Below, one piece after another: positions 46,891-59,823 of a stretch of DNA of 64,000 bases. The notes beneath the pieces are model-generated. The model searched no databases. It was given only the letters and a program-made list of their open reading frames with translations, and was not told where the DNA came from. How positions within the stretch are numbered: position 1 is the stretch's first letter; each line of letters begins with the position of its first letter. Position numbers and translations under genes: made by a program. Source of the DNA: Castanea sativa (Eukaryota > Streptophyta > Magnoliopsida > Fagales > Fagaceae); the NCBI RefSeq assembly GCF_040712315.1, contig NC_134013.1:30477001-30541000 (forward strand). Reading direction: 5' to 3'.

Positions 46891-47905
46891 TTCCTTTGTG
46901 ACCAACTATACTTTTGGTAAGCTTATGATGTTTTTGGTGACCGAAGACTCGAAGGTGTTGGAAATTTTTTTTTAACAAGTGAAAATATTCCCTATCAAGT
47001 ACAAACCAAATTTGTGTAAGATACAATGAATATTTGTTCTAAGATAGAAATATAAGACAAAGCTTCTCTCAATATTACTAGTGATTTCTCTCTCTCTCTC
47101 TCTCTTGTTTTCTAGATTCAATCCTTGCAGATGGGAGATCTCTTCCTATTTATAACTCTAGCATGTAATAGGTTGTTGAGACATTGTTCTGGTGTCATTC
47201 AGCCATTAATACGACATGCTTAGGTGGTGCAGAGCGTTTAATGTGGAGGGGACGGTGGCTTTGTCAAAAAGTTTCCTCCAATTCTTGTTTGGATTAATTA
47301 CTATTATCTTCCTTCAACCAACATCATTGGCATGGTCCAACAACTCTTCGTCCTCCTCGGTCTATTCTTTCCTCGGGCCAACTCCCTCTTCATACTATCT
47401 CTTTCCTTAAATTATTTGAGCTCATGTAATCCATTTGAACATCTGATTAGGCCTTCCCAAATTCCAGCCTAGACCCAATTTCCTTTAACTCTTCTTGACT
47501 CACACAAAAACCATTAATCATAAAATCATAAGCAAATAAACAAATTCAAATAAATTTTATAAAGCCTTTAAAACCATAAAACCATGAATGATACAAAACT
47601 TAATAAAAAATGCAATTTTTACTATAAAAATGAAATTTAGAATAAAAGAATGTACTATAAGATTCCAAAATGTGTAAATTATAATGTTCAGACTAAATGG
47701 TCTGATTTAAAATTTTATATCTTACACATTTGATTTAAATTTTTTTAATTTATAATGCATTTAAAATATATTTTTAAAGTATTCTACTTCAAAAAAAAAA
47801 GGTCTTTTAAAGCCCTATTCCACCGACATAAGGAATAATAAACAATATAGAATGTTGTTAAAAACCTCTATATACTACTTTTATTTTCATGTGTTTTAAT
47901 AAGTA
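46891..47905 (-). other. LTR-like right flank of the minisatellite, then AT-rich DNA
   Basis: On the minus strand AGAGTTATAAATAGGAAGAG near 47150 looks like a TATA box, followed downstream by a (GA)n tract. This suggests a retroelement promoter pointing back into the minisatellite. The ends were not located. 47430-47905 is AT-rich with no gene. Confidence 0.35.
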
Positions 47906-48665
47906 CTAGCCTCATCACATGCGCTTCGCTTGTGCGATGAGACTTTTTTTTTTTAATTTAGTATTATAATTTTTCTTTCATCAAAATTTGGAAAAATAGA
48001 TAGGATATTTTTTTCAAAGATAATAAGATTCATTTTTCAATTAGAAGCTTTTGAGTGTTTATCCAAATCCAATTGATGATGTAATAGTTATAAATTTTTT
48101 TTTGATAAAGTAATAAATCCAAATAATAGTTTCAAAAAGAAACATGGGATAGTTTAATCTAACACTTTTTTTTTTAGCGTGGGATAGTTTTTCCTTATTG
48201 TATTTGAAGGGTGGTTATTTTCTTTCAAGCATGAGTTGTGGGACGTTCTTTTTTTGAGAAGAAAAGTGGGGAAGGGGGAAGTTCTGTTTTTGAGAAGAAA
48301 AGTGTGGAAGTTTTATTGTACACGTTTCTTTTTTACGAATAACTCTATTAAGAAAATGTGGGCAAGATAAATATGTGGAGAGTTTTTTAAGTTATTGAGT
48401 GGAAGTAGGAATATATTAAAAGTAAGAAGACATTTTAACGTAAAAGTAAGAATTTATTATTTTTATCAATTTACTATTTTAATCTAATTTTTAAGTTTTA
48501 GGTAGAGAAATTTTTTACTATAAAAAAAGCAATAACTAATATTTTTTTTGTCAATTTACTATTTTAACCTTATTTTTAAGTTGTTGGTTAATTAATTTGT
48601 GGGTATTGTTGACTGTAAAAAAAGTAATAACTAACTTTCTGAATCCTCTTAATATATACAGAAGA
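47906..48665 (-). mobile_element. Non-autonomous Helitron
   Basis: Read on the minus strand it starts TCTTCTGTATATATTAAG after an A. It ends with a hairpin (CTCATCGCACAAGC / GCGCATGTGATGAG) followed by GCTAG and then T. This fits the Helitron rule of 5' TC, 3' hairpin plus CTRR and insertion between A and T. The body (760 bp) is AT-rich and has no Rep/helicase coding sequence. Confidence 0.65.
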
Positions 48666-49229
48666 TATATATATGTATATATTATTGTTTTCTAAAATAA
48701 AAAAAAATAGGGGAAGAGTTTTTTTTTTCATGTAAAAAATTATTCCTATAATTTTCTAACTTCTAATAAATAAATAAAAATTATTCCTATAATGCCCAAA
48801 TCCAATTGCAATTTATTTTTATTTTTTTTTTTACCCCAATCACAAATAATAGATAATCACCCAAACGCGGCGAGTCTGTACGACTGGGCGTTTTCATTTC
48901 CGTATGCGTGATAACATCATAGCACTGTCTGTTTCCATATAAAATCTCTTCTTTCTTTTTTTAACCGTAATTATTCCTTTTCCTTTTTCATTTTTTATTT
49001 ATTTTTTTAGTCATTCACTATTTTTTTCCCCCAACTAACCAAAACCAAAAACACACCAAAAAAAAAAAAAAAAACACGCTTCCGTCTCTCGCAAATATGC
49101 TCACTCACTCTCGCTAAAAAACGACGTCGTCGTCGTCGGACGCCGGTCAACGGAGCCGTTTTGACAGTGAAACCCTAGGGTTTGCTGCGTTTTTTTTTTT
49201 TTTTTTTTTTTTTTGCAGTGACTGTTTTG
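48666..49229 (+). promoter_or_regulatory. Upstream and 5' UTR region of ADNT1
   Basis: The sequence turns from AT-rich to GC-richer near 48865 (AACGCGGCGAGTCTG). CCGTATGCGTGATAACATC and a CGTCGTCGTCGTCGG run precede the start codon. A T homopolymer of about 24 bases lies 6 bases before the ACTGTTTTG leader. The exact transcription start cannot be fixed from sequence. Confidence 0.45.
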
Positions 49230-52200
49230 ATGGCTTCCGAGGACGTGGTGAGCAAAACGACGGGCGAGTCTGCCGTTTCGACGATCGTAAACCTCGCCGA
49301 GGAAGCCAAGCTCGCAAGCGAAGGTGTCAAAGCCCCTAGCCATGCCTTACTCAGCATCTGCAAGTCTCTCATCGCAGGAGGCGTCGCCGGTGGAGTGTGA
49401 GTTTTCATTTTTCGCTTTTTTCTTTGTTTGCTTTCTGTGATTGTTTTCGATCTGTATTCGTTTTTTGTTGAATTTCTCTGAATCATTTCTCCCTCTCCCT
49501 CTTTCTCTCTCTCTCTCTCTCTCTGTTTTTTTTTGGTTTTGTTTTACTTGTTGTTGTTGTTTTATGTTTCTACTCATTTGCTTTAATCATTGAACAAGTT
49601 TTAATTTTTAATTATTTTTTTGGGGTTTATGTTCTATATTTTGTTAAATGAGAGGTCATTTGATTTTTTTTTATCTATATATACAAACACACATAAAGTC
49701 ATGCTGCTCTTGTCTTAGAATTGTAAAATTTCAATTTGGGTCAATTATCAACTTTGGGTTTTTTTTTTTTTTTAAATGGTTGCTTTTAGAGCTGCATGAG
49801 GTTTTATTCTATTTTATTTATTTATTCTACTTTTTAATTTCTGTATTGGGTTCTTGGTGTTCTAATAATTCAATTTTTACAACGAGTAGAGGAGGGGAGA
49901 ATTTGAACCTTGGTTTTCCTTATAAGAAGACCGGGTAATGCCACCGAGCTACAAAGCTCTTGGCTTTGGGTTTTTGGTGTTTATCGGAAGAATATACGGT
50001 GACGATTTAGGTTATATCCTTTGGTCAGATTGTTGGGAGGTTTAGATGGGGGTGAGAGCAAATTTTCCAGGGGTAATGCTTGGAATTTTTTTTTTTTTTG
50101 AGTAGGTTATACCCCTTATATGTTGGTGCTCCCAATTTTTTGTCCCTGATATTCTTGTGGGTTGCCTGTGTTGAGGTGGGGGTTTTTGAATGTGGAATGA
50201 GCTTTATATAGTTCTCACTGTGAAGGGTCTGTAGTCGGTGCTAATTAGGATGAGATTATGTTTACATTTATTACATTCTTACTATTGCATGGCTCCATAG
50301 GCAGTATCAATCTTACGGAGATCAAGACTTTGTGACTTTTTATTTGTTTATAATTTTTAGGATTGGTTACATACTCACCCGATGGGTTTTGAACTCATGA
50401 CTTTGCCATTCACTCTATTTCTAAAAGGAAGAAAGTCTTAGTGATTACTTCTCTACTTTACTTATTGTACTTTTTAAGTTGTAGAATCTACTGACAGCGT
50501 TAGCAGTTAAATCTAATCTATGAGGTTTAAGGAATTAGGATTTTGTTTCATTACCTACAAGTTGTAGTTTTCAAGCATTTAGGAAATTGGTTGTATGTTT
50601 TGGGAGCAAATGTATGGTTTTTGGGATTGAATAGAAGATTTAAGGGATTGAAATGTGATATGGCATGTTTGGCACATGAGAGATTTTTGAGGGGAAAAAT
50701 GCCTTGACACTGCCTGAACTTTGGGGTAGTTGCCTTGACACCTCCTAAACTTTTATTTTGGCCAATTTAGTACTTGAAATTTACTGATGTGTCAAATTGC
50801 TACTTCCGTTAGTTCAGTTTAATAAACTAACGTTCTAATCACGTGTGGGAAAAAAAATTATAAAAAACGAAGTGTTTGCAGGTTCAATTTAGAGAGAAAA
50901 AACTAGGAGAGAAAGAGGACTAGAGGAGCAAGCTAGGTGAACCCACCGGAACCACACCCCATATTTCTTAGCTTATTCAGGGCTCTATCTTTGTCTCTCT
51001 CTTTCTGTTTAATTTTCAAGCTATGGAATCAAGAAACCCAAAAGAAATTATGGTCTCCAATTCATCCCTAAACACAATTTCTTGGTAACCCGCTCTTTTT
51101 CTCCCAAATTTTAATTAACAACTCAAATATCCATGGAATCAAACTAGTTTTCTATATTCACACCCTGAAGTTTTGACCAGACTAAGAGAGGAAGAACTTT
51201 ACCAAATCCAGTGGATGGTGTTCATCAGATTGAAAAATCCAAAAAGGTAGAAAAAGTATATATGTATACAAGTCAGCATAAAACAACGGTTTGAATTAAT
51301 TTTGAATGGTAGAACTAGCAAAAGGGTTCTTTTTAAATATTGCTAATTTGACGAAGAATCTGCAGAAAGCAACGGTTGGAAAAAAAATAGTTTTAATTTG
51401 ATTTCTGTCTTGCATGAAAGGGAGAAAACTGAACCAAATCCAGCGGGACCATGAATGCAGCGGCAGAAGAACCCCAAACTCCGGCTTAGGTGGGCCTAGG
51501 AATGAAGCAGTCCAATTCGTTTGATCCTCTCTTCTAAGTTTTCTATGTCAAAATTGAACCTGCAAATACTGCTGTCATCCACACGTGTAGATGTTAAATT
51601 TATTAAGCGGGACTAATGAAAGCAGCTATTTGACGCATCAATAAAGTTTAGGTACTAAATTGGCCAAAATAAAAGTTTAGGGGGTGTCAAGGCAACTACT
51701 CCAAAGTTCACGAGGTGTCAGGGCATTTTTACCGAGTTTTGAGTATAAAGACTATAAAATATTTTTGGAAAATGTTACTTATAGTAATAAGGTTGGAAAA
51801 TGTTATCTACAACCATATGCCTTGGAGTAGAAAGCATGGTCTAGCTATGTATCAGAATTTTTTCTTCATTTGAGGTCCTTGAACTGGAAGAAAAATGTAT
51901 TGGCCTGACCTGAATCAATACACTTAACCATTGTTATTGCTAGGGTTAGCAACAAGATATTCTTTCTTGCAACATGCATTCTTGGGCAAGCTTTTTACTT
52001 TGTAGTTTATTACATTTAACAAGTCTTATGTACTTTCTGCTGCAGCTCACGTAGTGCTGTTGCTCCTCTAGAAAGATTAAAAATTTTGCTCCAGGTAGTT
52101 TCTTCTTCACCATCTGAATCCCCCTTCAAACCCCCCCCCCCCCCCCTCCCCAGGCTCCCCTTTTAGTGAGCAGATATATATTAATGATTATTTACATTAC

Positions 52201-54357
52201 TTTTGAGAGAGAGAGATGCTATTGTTCATGATTCTCATGATTGCATTGGGGAGAATGTTTTACTTTTATATGTATACAATTTCATCATCTCTTTAGCTGG
52301 AATGAATGGTTATTGCTTTTGGAATATGCAGGTTCAAAATCCTCATAGTATCAAATACAATGGAATGATTCAAGGCTTAAAATATATATGGAGAACTGAG
52401 GGTATAAGAGGAATGTTTAAAGGAAATGGAACTAACTGTGCTCGTATTGTCCCAAACTCAGCTGTCAAGTTCTTTAGTTATGAGCAAGCATCTAGGTATG
52501 TTGCTGCACTTAACCTCCTCCCCCTCTCCCCAATATTTTTTTGATTCCCATTGACATTCATTTTTGTATCCTAATAATTACTCTTTTCCCTTTGCTTACT
52601 TGTTGTAAACAGTGGAATTTTATGGCTTTATCGTCAACAATCTGGGAATGGTATGACCATCCACTGTCTTCTTTTTCTTTTGTTATTGTTGGATTTTCAG
52701 AAATGATACTTTTCTTCTCCTTTTTTATTTTTTTTTGGGGGGGTGGGGTTGTCTGTTTGATTTAGTTTTAAATGGCATCTTATTTTCACCTCTTATGTAC
52801 ACCTTTTTAAAGCCTTAGGTAGATCTGTATTTTTACATTCTTCTTTTTAAACCAAAGAAGCCAATAAAAATAAGCTCATCTGAACGCTCTTTTCTTGTAA
52901 ATTTTGCATAATGCTATCATTGAATGGTTGCTTCTGGTATTCATCTCTCTTTCTCTCTCACCCTATTTTTGGGTTTTTGTGGGGGTGTGGATGTTGGAGA
53001 GAGGGAGATTATAATGATGATTGTGGATGATGGTTAAAGATACATTTCTTCATCATCTAATGCAGAAGAGGCAAATCTTACTCCTCTTTTACGACTTGGA
53101 GCTGGTGCATGTGCTGGAATTATTGCCATGTCAGCAACTTACCCAATGGACATGGTACGGGGTCGGCTGACTGTCCAGGTATTGTTTGCAGTTTTGATTT
53201 GGAATTTAAATGTGATTAGCTCCTCTAATTACTGTCTTCGAAGTGCAGGACTACCTTTTCATCTAATCACTTTGGCTTAACTTTGTTTTTGTATTTTATT
53301 TTTTCAGACAGAAAATTCTCCTCGCCAATATAAGGGAATCTTCCATGCTCTTTCTACAGTCTTCCGGGAAGAAGGCCCTCGGGCTCTTTACAGAGGTTGG
53401 CTACCTTCTGTTATAGGAGTTGTAAGTAAATACTTAATGATTTTTAAGCTCCTCTGCTGCTAACTATTGAATATTATCCTTTACTAGGTCATAGAAATTT
53501 ATCTGTACATTAACACTACTATATTCACAGAAGATTTTGAATTCTCATTTCTATATGAAGGGGCTTGTGATTACTGTATGGTGTTTGTAGATTCCATATG
53601 TGGGTCTCAACTTTGCCGTGTACGAATCTTTGAAAGACTGGTTGATTCAAACTAAACGTTTTGGACTGGCTGAAAACTCTGAGCTGAGTGTGACAACAAG
53701 ACTTGCTTGTGGTGCTGCTGCTGGAACTGTTGGTCAGACTGTTGCTTACCCTCTTGATGTCATTCGACGAAGAATGCAGATGGTAGGCTGGAAAGATGCT
53801 TCATCTGTCCTGACTGCTGATGGGAAGAGCAAGACACCTCTTGAATATACTGGCATGGTTGATGCTTTCAGGAAAACAGTTCGGCACGAGGGATTTGGAG
53901 CGTTGTACAAGGGTTTGGTCCCCAATTCAGTGAAGGTATAGTGTATTTAATTATTCATGTTCTGCTTCATTTGGCCTTTTGATATTATACACATCCATCA
54001 CCTACTAATGTTACTGCATTTCTTTTTCTTTTTCTTTTTCTTTTTTTAAATTTTATTTTTAAATTTTTTTTAGCATGTGTTTGAAAGGAGTTACATTATC
54101 TATTAATTGGTAACTTGAGTGGATATAGATATATTTTATCCTCATTTTCTCTTTTTTAAGAAATTCAAATATCAATCTGTTTGCTGGAGGAGATTATTAT
54201 ATCAAACTTCATTTTGTCTGTTAATGTTATTTAGGGAAGAGAACATTTTTAATTGTGTTGCTATTCTCTTTAGGTGGTCCCATCCATAGCAATTGCATTC
54301 GTGACATACGAGGTGGTCAAGGACGTTCTTGGAGTTGAGATGAGGATATCTGACTGA
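49230..54357 (+). CDS. ADNT1: Mitochondrial adenine nucleotide transporter, complete
   Basis: Eight exons: 49230-49396, 52046-52094, 52332-52495, 52613-52650, 53066-53178, 53308-53421, 53591-53935 and 54274-54357; all introns are GT-AG and phases fit, giving 357 aa. It is a mitochondrial carrier family member with three repeats of two membrane helices. The three signature motifs are APLERLK, YPMDMVR and YPLDVIR. Family-typical blocks are ICKSLIAGGVAGGV, RIVPNSAVKFFSYEQAS, MSATYPMDMVRGRLTVQ and LVPNSVKVVPSIAIAFVTYE. Sequence and length match Arabidopsis ADNT1 (about 352 aa), which exchanges ATP for ADP or AMP across the inner mitochondrial membrane. Nothing key is missing. Intron 1 is long (2.65 kb) and holds a MULE and SINE pieces. 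A close paralogue in the carrier family is the only serious alternative. Confidence 0.96.
49868..49962 (-). mobile_element. tRNA-derived SINE in ADNT1 intron 1
   Basis: On the minus strand TGTAGCTCGGTGGCATTACC contains a box A, and AGGTTCAAATTCTCCCC about 30 bases later contains a box B, followed by a CT-rich segment. The spacing and sequences fit plant SINEs. No cloverleaf forms, so it is not a tRNA gene. Confidence 0.65.
50345..50440 (-). mobile_element. SINE-like fragment in ADNT1 intron 1
   Basis: On the minus strand GTCATGAGTTCAAAACCCATC has a box-B-like core, followed by GGGTGAGTATGTAACC, a tail common to plant SINEs. Box A is not clear, so this is a partial copy. Confidence 0.45.
50692..51733. 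mobile_element. MULE-type element with long inverted repeats in intron 1
   Basis: Left end GGGAAAAATGCCTTGACACT and right end (reverse complement GGTAAAAATGCCCTGACACC) begin inverted repeats of about 180-200 bp, including AACTTTTATTTTGGCCAATT on both sides and an inner TTTGCAGGTTCAATTT pair (about 50875 and 51552). GATTTTTGAG at 50682-50691 and GAGTTTTGAG at 51734-51743 form a 9-10-bp target duplication with one mismatch. No transposase is encoded. About 660 bp lie between the inverted repeats. Confidence 0.8.
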
Positions 54358-55460
54358 AGCAAGGGAAAATTAAAGCTATTTCTTCCAACATTTGTGCTAA
54401 TTTTGCAAGCAGAAGAAATGGTTATTAGGAGAAGGTATTTTATCGGGAATTGTGTTCTTTCCAGTTAGGAGGAATCTTTAGAAACCCACTTTTAGCATCA
54501 TGTTGATATTCCTTCCAGATATTGCCCATTTGTCCACCTTAGTTTTTAGCATTCATATTCTTATGCTATTGCAATAAGTATGATGCACTAGATGCATTCT
54601 GATATCTTCCCAGTGAAGTTAATTTATTACTCATTTGTAATTCTGGTGACCGGTTTATAAAATAGAATTGCCATCTTAGATCTTTTGGTTATTTCCCCTG
54701 CCTTTTTCTATCTATGCAGGTATTGATTGTGATACTATTTCTGCTGAATCTGCTTTGTTGGATATGTGAATGAAATGATTTTGTATAATATGATGGATGT
54801 GGTGTAAGTTGTAACAGCTTCTTTTGGGAGCAAAATGAATGTATTAGGTCAAGAAAAAATCCAACCATAATTAACTTATTTGACCATTACAACTGACGTT
54901 TTTCACCTTATTGTCTGTCAATACGTTTGCTTATAATACCATGTGCACAAACCAAATTTTAAGATTACTCCTGAAGTGTGAAGAGCTTCTGCTTGCATGC
55001 TTCTGTGCCTAACATGAGGATGGCTACCCTGATCATGATGAGTTCTTGAGGTCTAGTACTTAACACCTTCTGTTGTTGAAAGCCATGCCTGTTTGTCATA
55101 GTTTATTTTTATGCCTATATGTCATATCTTTTAAGTTTCAACTTATTTAGCTCATGCACAACTTTATAAAACTTTATTTTTTTAAAGTACAATTGCACTT
55201 TTATTCAGCTTATTTGTTAAGTCCAATAAACTCGTCCAGACTAGCCGTAATAAATAATTTTGGGTTTGCCACACACCATCTAGATGAGAAATACTGAACA
55301 TTCCTTGCATTCGTTAGTAACATGTTGCCCAAACCAGGGTTTAGTGCATATTTAGCTAGGCCATCAAAGGAAAATCCAAATTGCCCCAGTGCCCCTCAAA
55401 CAACTATGGGCATCTAACCATATCCAAGTTTGCTAAGAGTTACAGGTCTGCAACTACAAT
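54358..55460 (+). other. ADNT1 3' UTR and intergenic DNA
   Basis: The first 400-500 bases are probably 3' UTR; TTTGTAATTCTGG and other U-rich signals near 54640 could direct polyadenylation, but no single AATAAA is decisive. No further gene is seen before the L1. Confidence 0.45.
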
Positions 55461-55527
55461 CTTTTTTTTTTTTTTTTTTGAGAATCCAGACCTTTCGGCC
55501 TAAAATTTCATTCAAACTTTGAAAAGA

Positions 55528-58500
55528 TTACAAACAATCCCTCATAACAAGAGAAGCAATATCATCAGGAATGGACTCAATCCAAACTTGCAACTCATCA
55601 CCCGACTTTGAGTGTCGGGCCAGAAAGTGGGCAATAGTGTTGTGTAAACGTTTTACATGAGTAAATTAACAGAATCGAAAATCAGAAGCTAAAAACAAAA
55701 TGTCCTGCAGCACATGACCATATTTTGGATTCTCCACCTCTTTAGCCATTAAAGCTCTCACAATTACTTCTGCATCACCTTCACAAACTATCTCATAGAT
55801 ACTTAACTCTTTTGCAGAGAGTAGAGCTCGACGATAGGCTCGAGCTTCAACGGTTGCAGCTGACTTGGGGATTGGGATGCGTTCTGCCAGAGCACCCACT
55901 ACTTGTCCACTTGAATCACGTATCACCACACCTAGTCCTGCATCGCCTTGATCTCTGAAAAGGGCCCCATCAAAATTTAATTTATAGAGTGGAGAAATGG
56001 GAGGCATCCATCTAACAGCTCGTGAACCCACTATAGAGACCCTCTGCACCTGCCCATGAGCTGATTTAAAATCCAACAAAAAAACCTCTGCCTTGGCTCG
56101 AATATTGTGATACTTGATGACAGATTCCCCCATTCTAGCAGAGTTCCTTCTGTTCTAGATTAACCACATCATTATAGCAACTAGGTTCCCATCAGTTCTG
56201 TTTCTAAGAGGAAGCAACACTTCCCACAGATCAGCAAAAAGCACTAAACTTACTTTTAAATCTCTTCTCCAAATCCGCATCAACTTCCCAAATAACATAC
56301 AACACGTTACATCCCCATAACACATATACAGTGTCCTCCCAATCAGCTTTGCAATTCGGACAGTAGGCTGATTGGACCACCTTCCTACGCTTCAAGTTGT
56401 GCAAAGTAGGGAAAGCTTCATTAGCTGCTCTCCAAATTAAGTGCTTAACCTTGTGGGGCACCTGCAAATTCCATATGCCCTTCCAAAGCTGACTACTACT
56501 TCTATTGATTGAGCAATTTGATCTTTTATTCCTCTCTGACAAAGCCATTAACTTATATGCAGTCCGGGTTGTATACTCACCATGAGTTGAGGCTAGCCAA
56601 ACCTTGCTATCTGGAATCTCCTGTATGCTTAGAGGTATACCCTTAATGATGCTTGCTTCATGGGGTAGAAACTCTTGTTCAATCAAGGCAATTTTCCACT
56701 GATGCTCCTCTCTATCAATAAGATCACAAACCTTTGATTCAGGAGGTAACCCCAAGACAGGGGAAGTAATTTTTGAAGCTGCAATATGTGGGATCCACCT
56801 CTCACCCCTAATCTTCACTGATTGCCCATTCCCAATCCTCCACACCGAGCCTAAGTCAATTACATGTTTGGCCTGGATAATGCTTTTCCAAGCATAAGAA
56901 CCCTTATTAGAGACTTCACAATCTAGGACAGAACTGTGCGGGAAAAACTTGGCCTTAAAAACTCTATGAAAAAGTCACGTCTCATTATTTTCCAAACGCC
57001 AAATCTGCTTAGCCAGTAATGCGTCATTGAACTGGCTCAGCTCTTTAAACCCCATCCCTCCTTCATTTTTTGGTTGGCACAATTTGTCCCAGCTAATCCA
57101 ATGAATCTTTCTTTGTTCCCCTCTATATCCCCACCAAAACTTTCTAATTAAAGTCTCGATATTTCTAATTAGACCTTTTGGCAACTTGAAGCAAGACATG
57201 GTATATGTAGGAATTGCTTGAATAACAGTCTTAATGAGAATTTCACGTCTAGCTTGAGACAAGAGTTTTTCTTTTCACCCCTTGAGTTTTTTCCATATCC
57301 TTTCCTTGATGAGACTAAAGGACTTCTTCTTTGCTCTACCAACCAGAGAAGGCAATCCCAAATATTGCTCATATCTCTGAATTGCAGGGACACCCAAGAA
57401 GGTTTGAATAGCTTCTTGAACCTGGGGATGAGTATTGGAGCTGAAAAAAAGGTTGGTCTTACCTCTATTAACACTCTGTCCCAAAGCTTGCTCATATTTA
57501 TAGAGAGTAGATAGTATCTTCACACTTTCTGCTACTATGGCTCTACAAAAAATCAAGCTGTCATCTGCAAACAGCAAATGAGACACTTGTGGTCCAGTCG
57601 GACATAAGGAAACTCCCCTTATATCTCCAATTTCCAAAGCCTCTTTAAAGAGGGCATGTAACCCTTCCGTCACCAATAGGATAAGATAGGGCGATAATGG
57701 ATCGCCTTGGCGCAACCCTCTGCTTGGATTAATAAGGCCGTGAGGCTGCCCATTAACCATAATTGAGTACGAAACAGATTGGATACAGCCAGCAATCAAA
57801 CTAATCGACCTCTTGTTGAATCCCATTTTTTCCATGATCTTATCCAGATAGACCCACTCAACACGGTCATAAGCTTTTGACATATCAAGCTTCATGGACA
57901 TGTATCCCATCTTACCAGTTCGCTTAGCCTTCAACCAATGTAATGTCTTGTGAGCAATGAGAATATTATCAGTAATAAGTCTTTCTAACATAAAGGCACA
58001 TTGAGTTTCTGAGATCAGATTAGACAGTAAGGGTTTAAGCCGATTTGCTAATACTTTAGCTATCAATTTATACAGCACATTACTCAGACTGATAGGCCGA
58101 AAATCCGAGACTTTCCTGGGACTTTTGATTTTTGGAATCAATGAAATGAAGGTGTGGTTAAGGTTTGCTGGGACCATACCTGAATTTAGCACTGAAATGA
58201 CTGCTTTTGAAACTTCAATGCCTATCTTACCCCAAAACTTCTTATAAAATAAGGGAGGAAGGCCGTCTGGTCCAGGAGTTGTATCCAGCTTCATTTGAAC
58301 CTCTTTCACCACAAAAGGCTTAAGCAGCTCGGTATTCATAGCCTCTGTCACTCTTGGTTGCACCCCCTTAAGAACCGACTCCAACTCAATGGGCTTTGCC
58401 ATAGAAAAAAGCATAGAGTAGTAACTAATAAACATCTCCCCAATCTGATCCTCCCCCTCTATCCAATCTCCTTGCTCATTCTCAAGCCCCGAAATAAATT

Positions 58501-59620
58501 TTTTCTTATTTCTTTCCGTTGCTCGACAATGGAAGTACTTGGTATTTTGATCACCATACTTTAACCACTCTGTTTTTGACCTCTGACTCCACATCCGCTC
58601 TTTAAATTCCATCAGCTTAGATATTTCCTTAGCAAGCATTTTCACACGGGCATGTGACCTACCAGTCATGGATTCACCCTCTGCCTTTATCAATTCCTTC
58701 CTCTTTCGTGCCAAGGTTATCTTGACATTCCCAAAATCATTTTTATCCCACAGTTGGAGTTGGGTTTGACAATCACTAACCTTCCTCATCACCTTGCACA
58801 TTGGATCGCCATCAATGCTCATATCTCATGCCGAGTGAACCACTCCCTCACAACGCTTGTCATTAAGCCACATTGCCTCGAACCTGAATGGCTTCTGAGC
58901 ACGGGAAAACCGTTTATGGGGATCATCAGAAGCCAGCCATATGGATTTGTGATCAGAGGACAAACCCAGCAAATGATGCAATCGTGTAGTGGGAAATTTT
59001 AACATCCACTCAACTGTTGCCACTGCTCTATCTAGGCGAACCCAAACTAAACCAGTATCATACCTCCTGTTGCGCCAGGTAAAAGGCAGACTCGAGTAAC
59101 CCAGATCCTTTAGACCACAAAAATCCAAGCAATCGCAGAAATCTTGCATTTGTTTCTCAGACTGCACAGCCCCACCCGATTTCTCATCCACTTTTACAAT
59201 TTCATTAAAATCTCCAACAAACACCCATGGCAACACAAATTGAGATGCAAGATGTTGAAGTACTGACCAAGAATCTTCCCGGTTGGCCGCTTTCGGAGCT
59301 CTGTAGAACCCCATCAAACGCCAGGCGTCATCAATTCCTAGATTTACCACCGCATCGATGTGCCATGGTGAAAAAGTCCTGACATGTAAATTCAGATCAT
59401 TGTTCCATAATAAAGCTAGGCCACCTCCCAATTTTTTTCTTGGGACGATGAACAAATTATCATACTTCAACCGGCAACGCAACCTCTCAAAATATGAATT
59501 CTTCTTCCTTATTTCCATCAAGAAAATCACCTTGGGAGCTTTTGCCTTCACTATGTCTGAAAGCTCTCGAACTTGCCGGTGGTTCTCAAGCCCCTAGCAG
59601 TTCCAGCTCAAACAATTCAT
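55528..59620 (-). pseudogene. L1 ORF2: endonuclease, reverse transcriptase, RNase H
   Basis: The start is MNCLSWNC at 59620. The AP-endonuclease domain (59551-58830) has FVGDFNEI, WVRLDRA and SSDHKSI. The reverse transcriptase (58822-57275) has TPGPDGLPPLFYK, GLRQGDPLSPYL and the catalytic FADDSLIF. The zf-RVT region (57262-56231) has QLWKGIWNLQVPHKVKHLIW and CPNCKADWED. RNase H (56133-55528) has LNFDGALF, GLGVVIRDS and VEARAYRRALL. Stops lie at 59594, 58826, 57275, 56975, 56155 and 55666 and a frameshift near 56250; the first four segments share one frame. The role of an intact copy is target-primed reverse transcription. This copy is inactive. Confidence 0.88.
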
Positions 59621-59823
59621 GGCGAACAGCGGGGCTGAGGGACAACCACCATCGATGAAAGGTTATCAAAACCATTGTTACACACCACTTTGCATTTCTG
59701 TGCTCAGGAGTCAGAAGCTTCAGCTGGTGGGCGTACCCTCACCTTATTCACCACATTCTCCTTCTCCTTACCCTCAGGGGCCGCACGTGCTAGCCTAGTC
59801 CACTTTCCTCCTTGGCTAATCAG

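Noticed and set aside
49868..49962. tRNA gene
   Set aside because: Box A and B are present, but no acceptor stem or cloverleaf forms; this is a SINE.
52130..52150. C-rich run in ADNT1 intron 2 as a regulatory element
   Set aside because: A simple homopolymer of C, possibly length-uncertain; there is no evidence of function.
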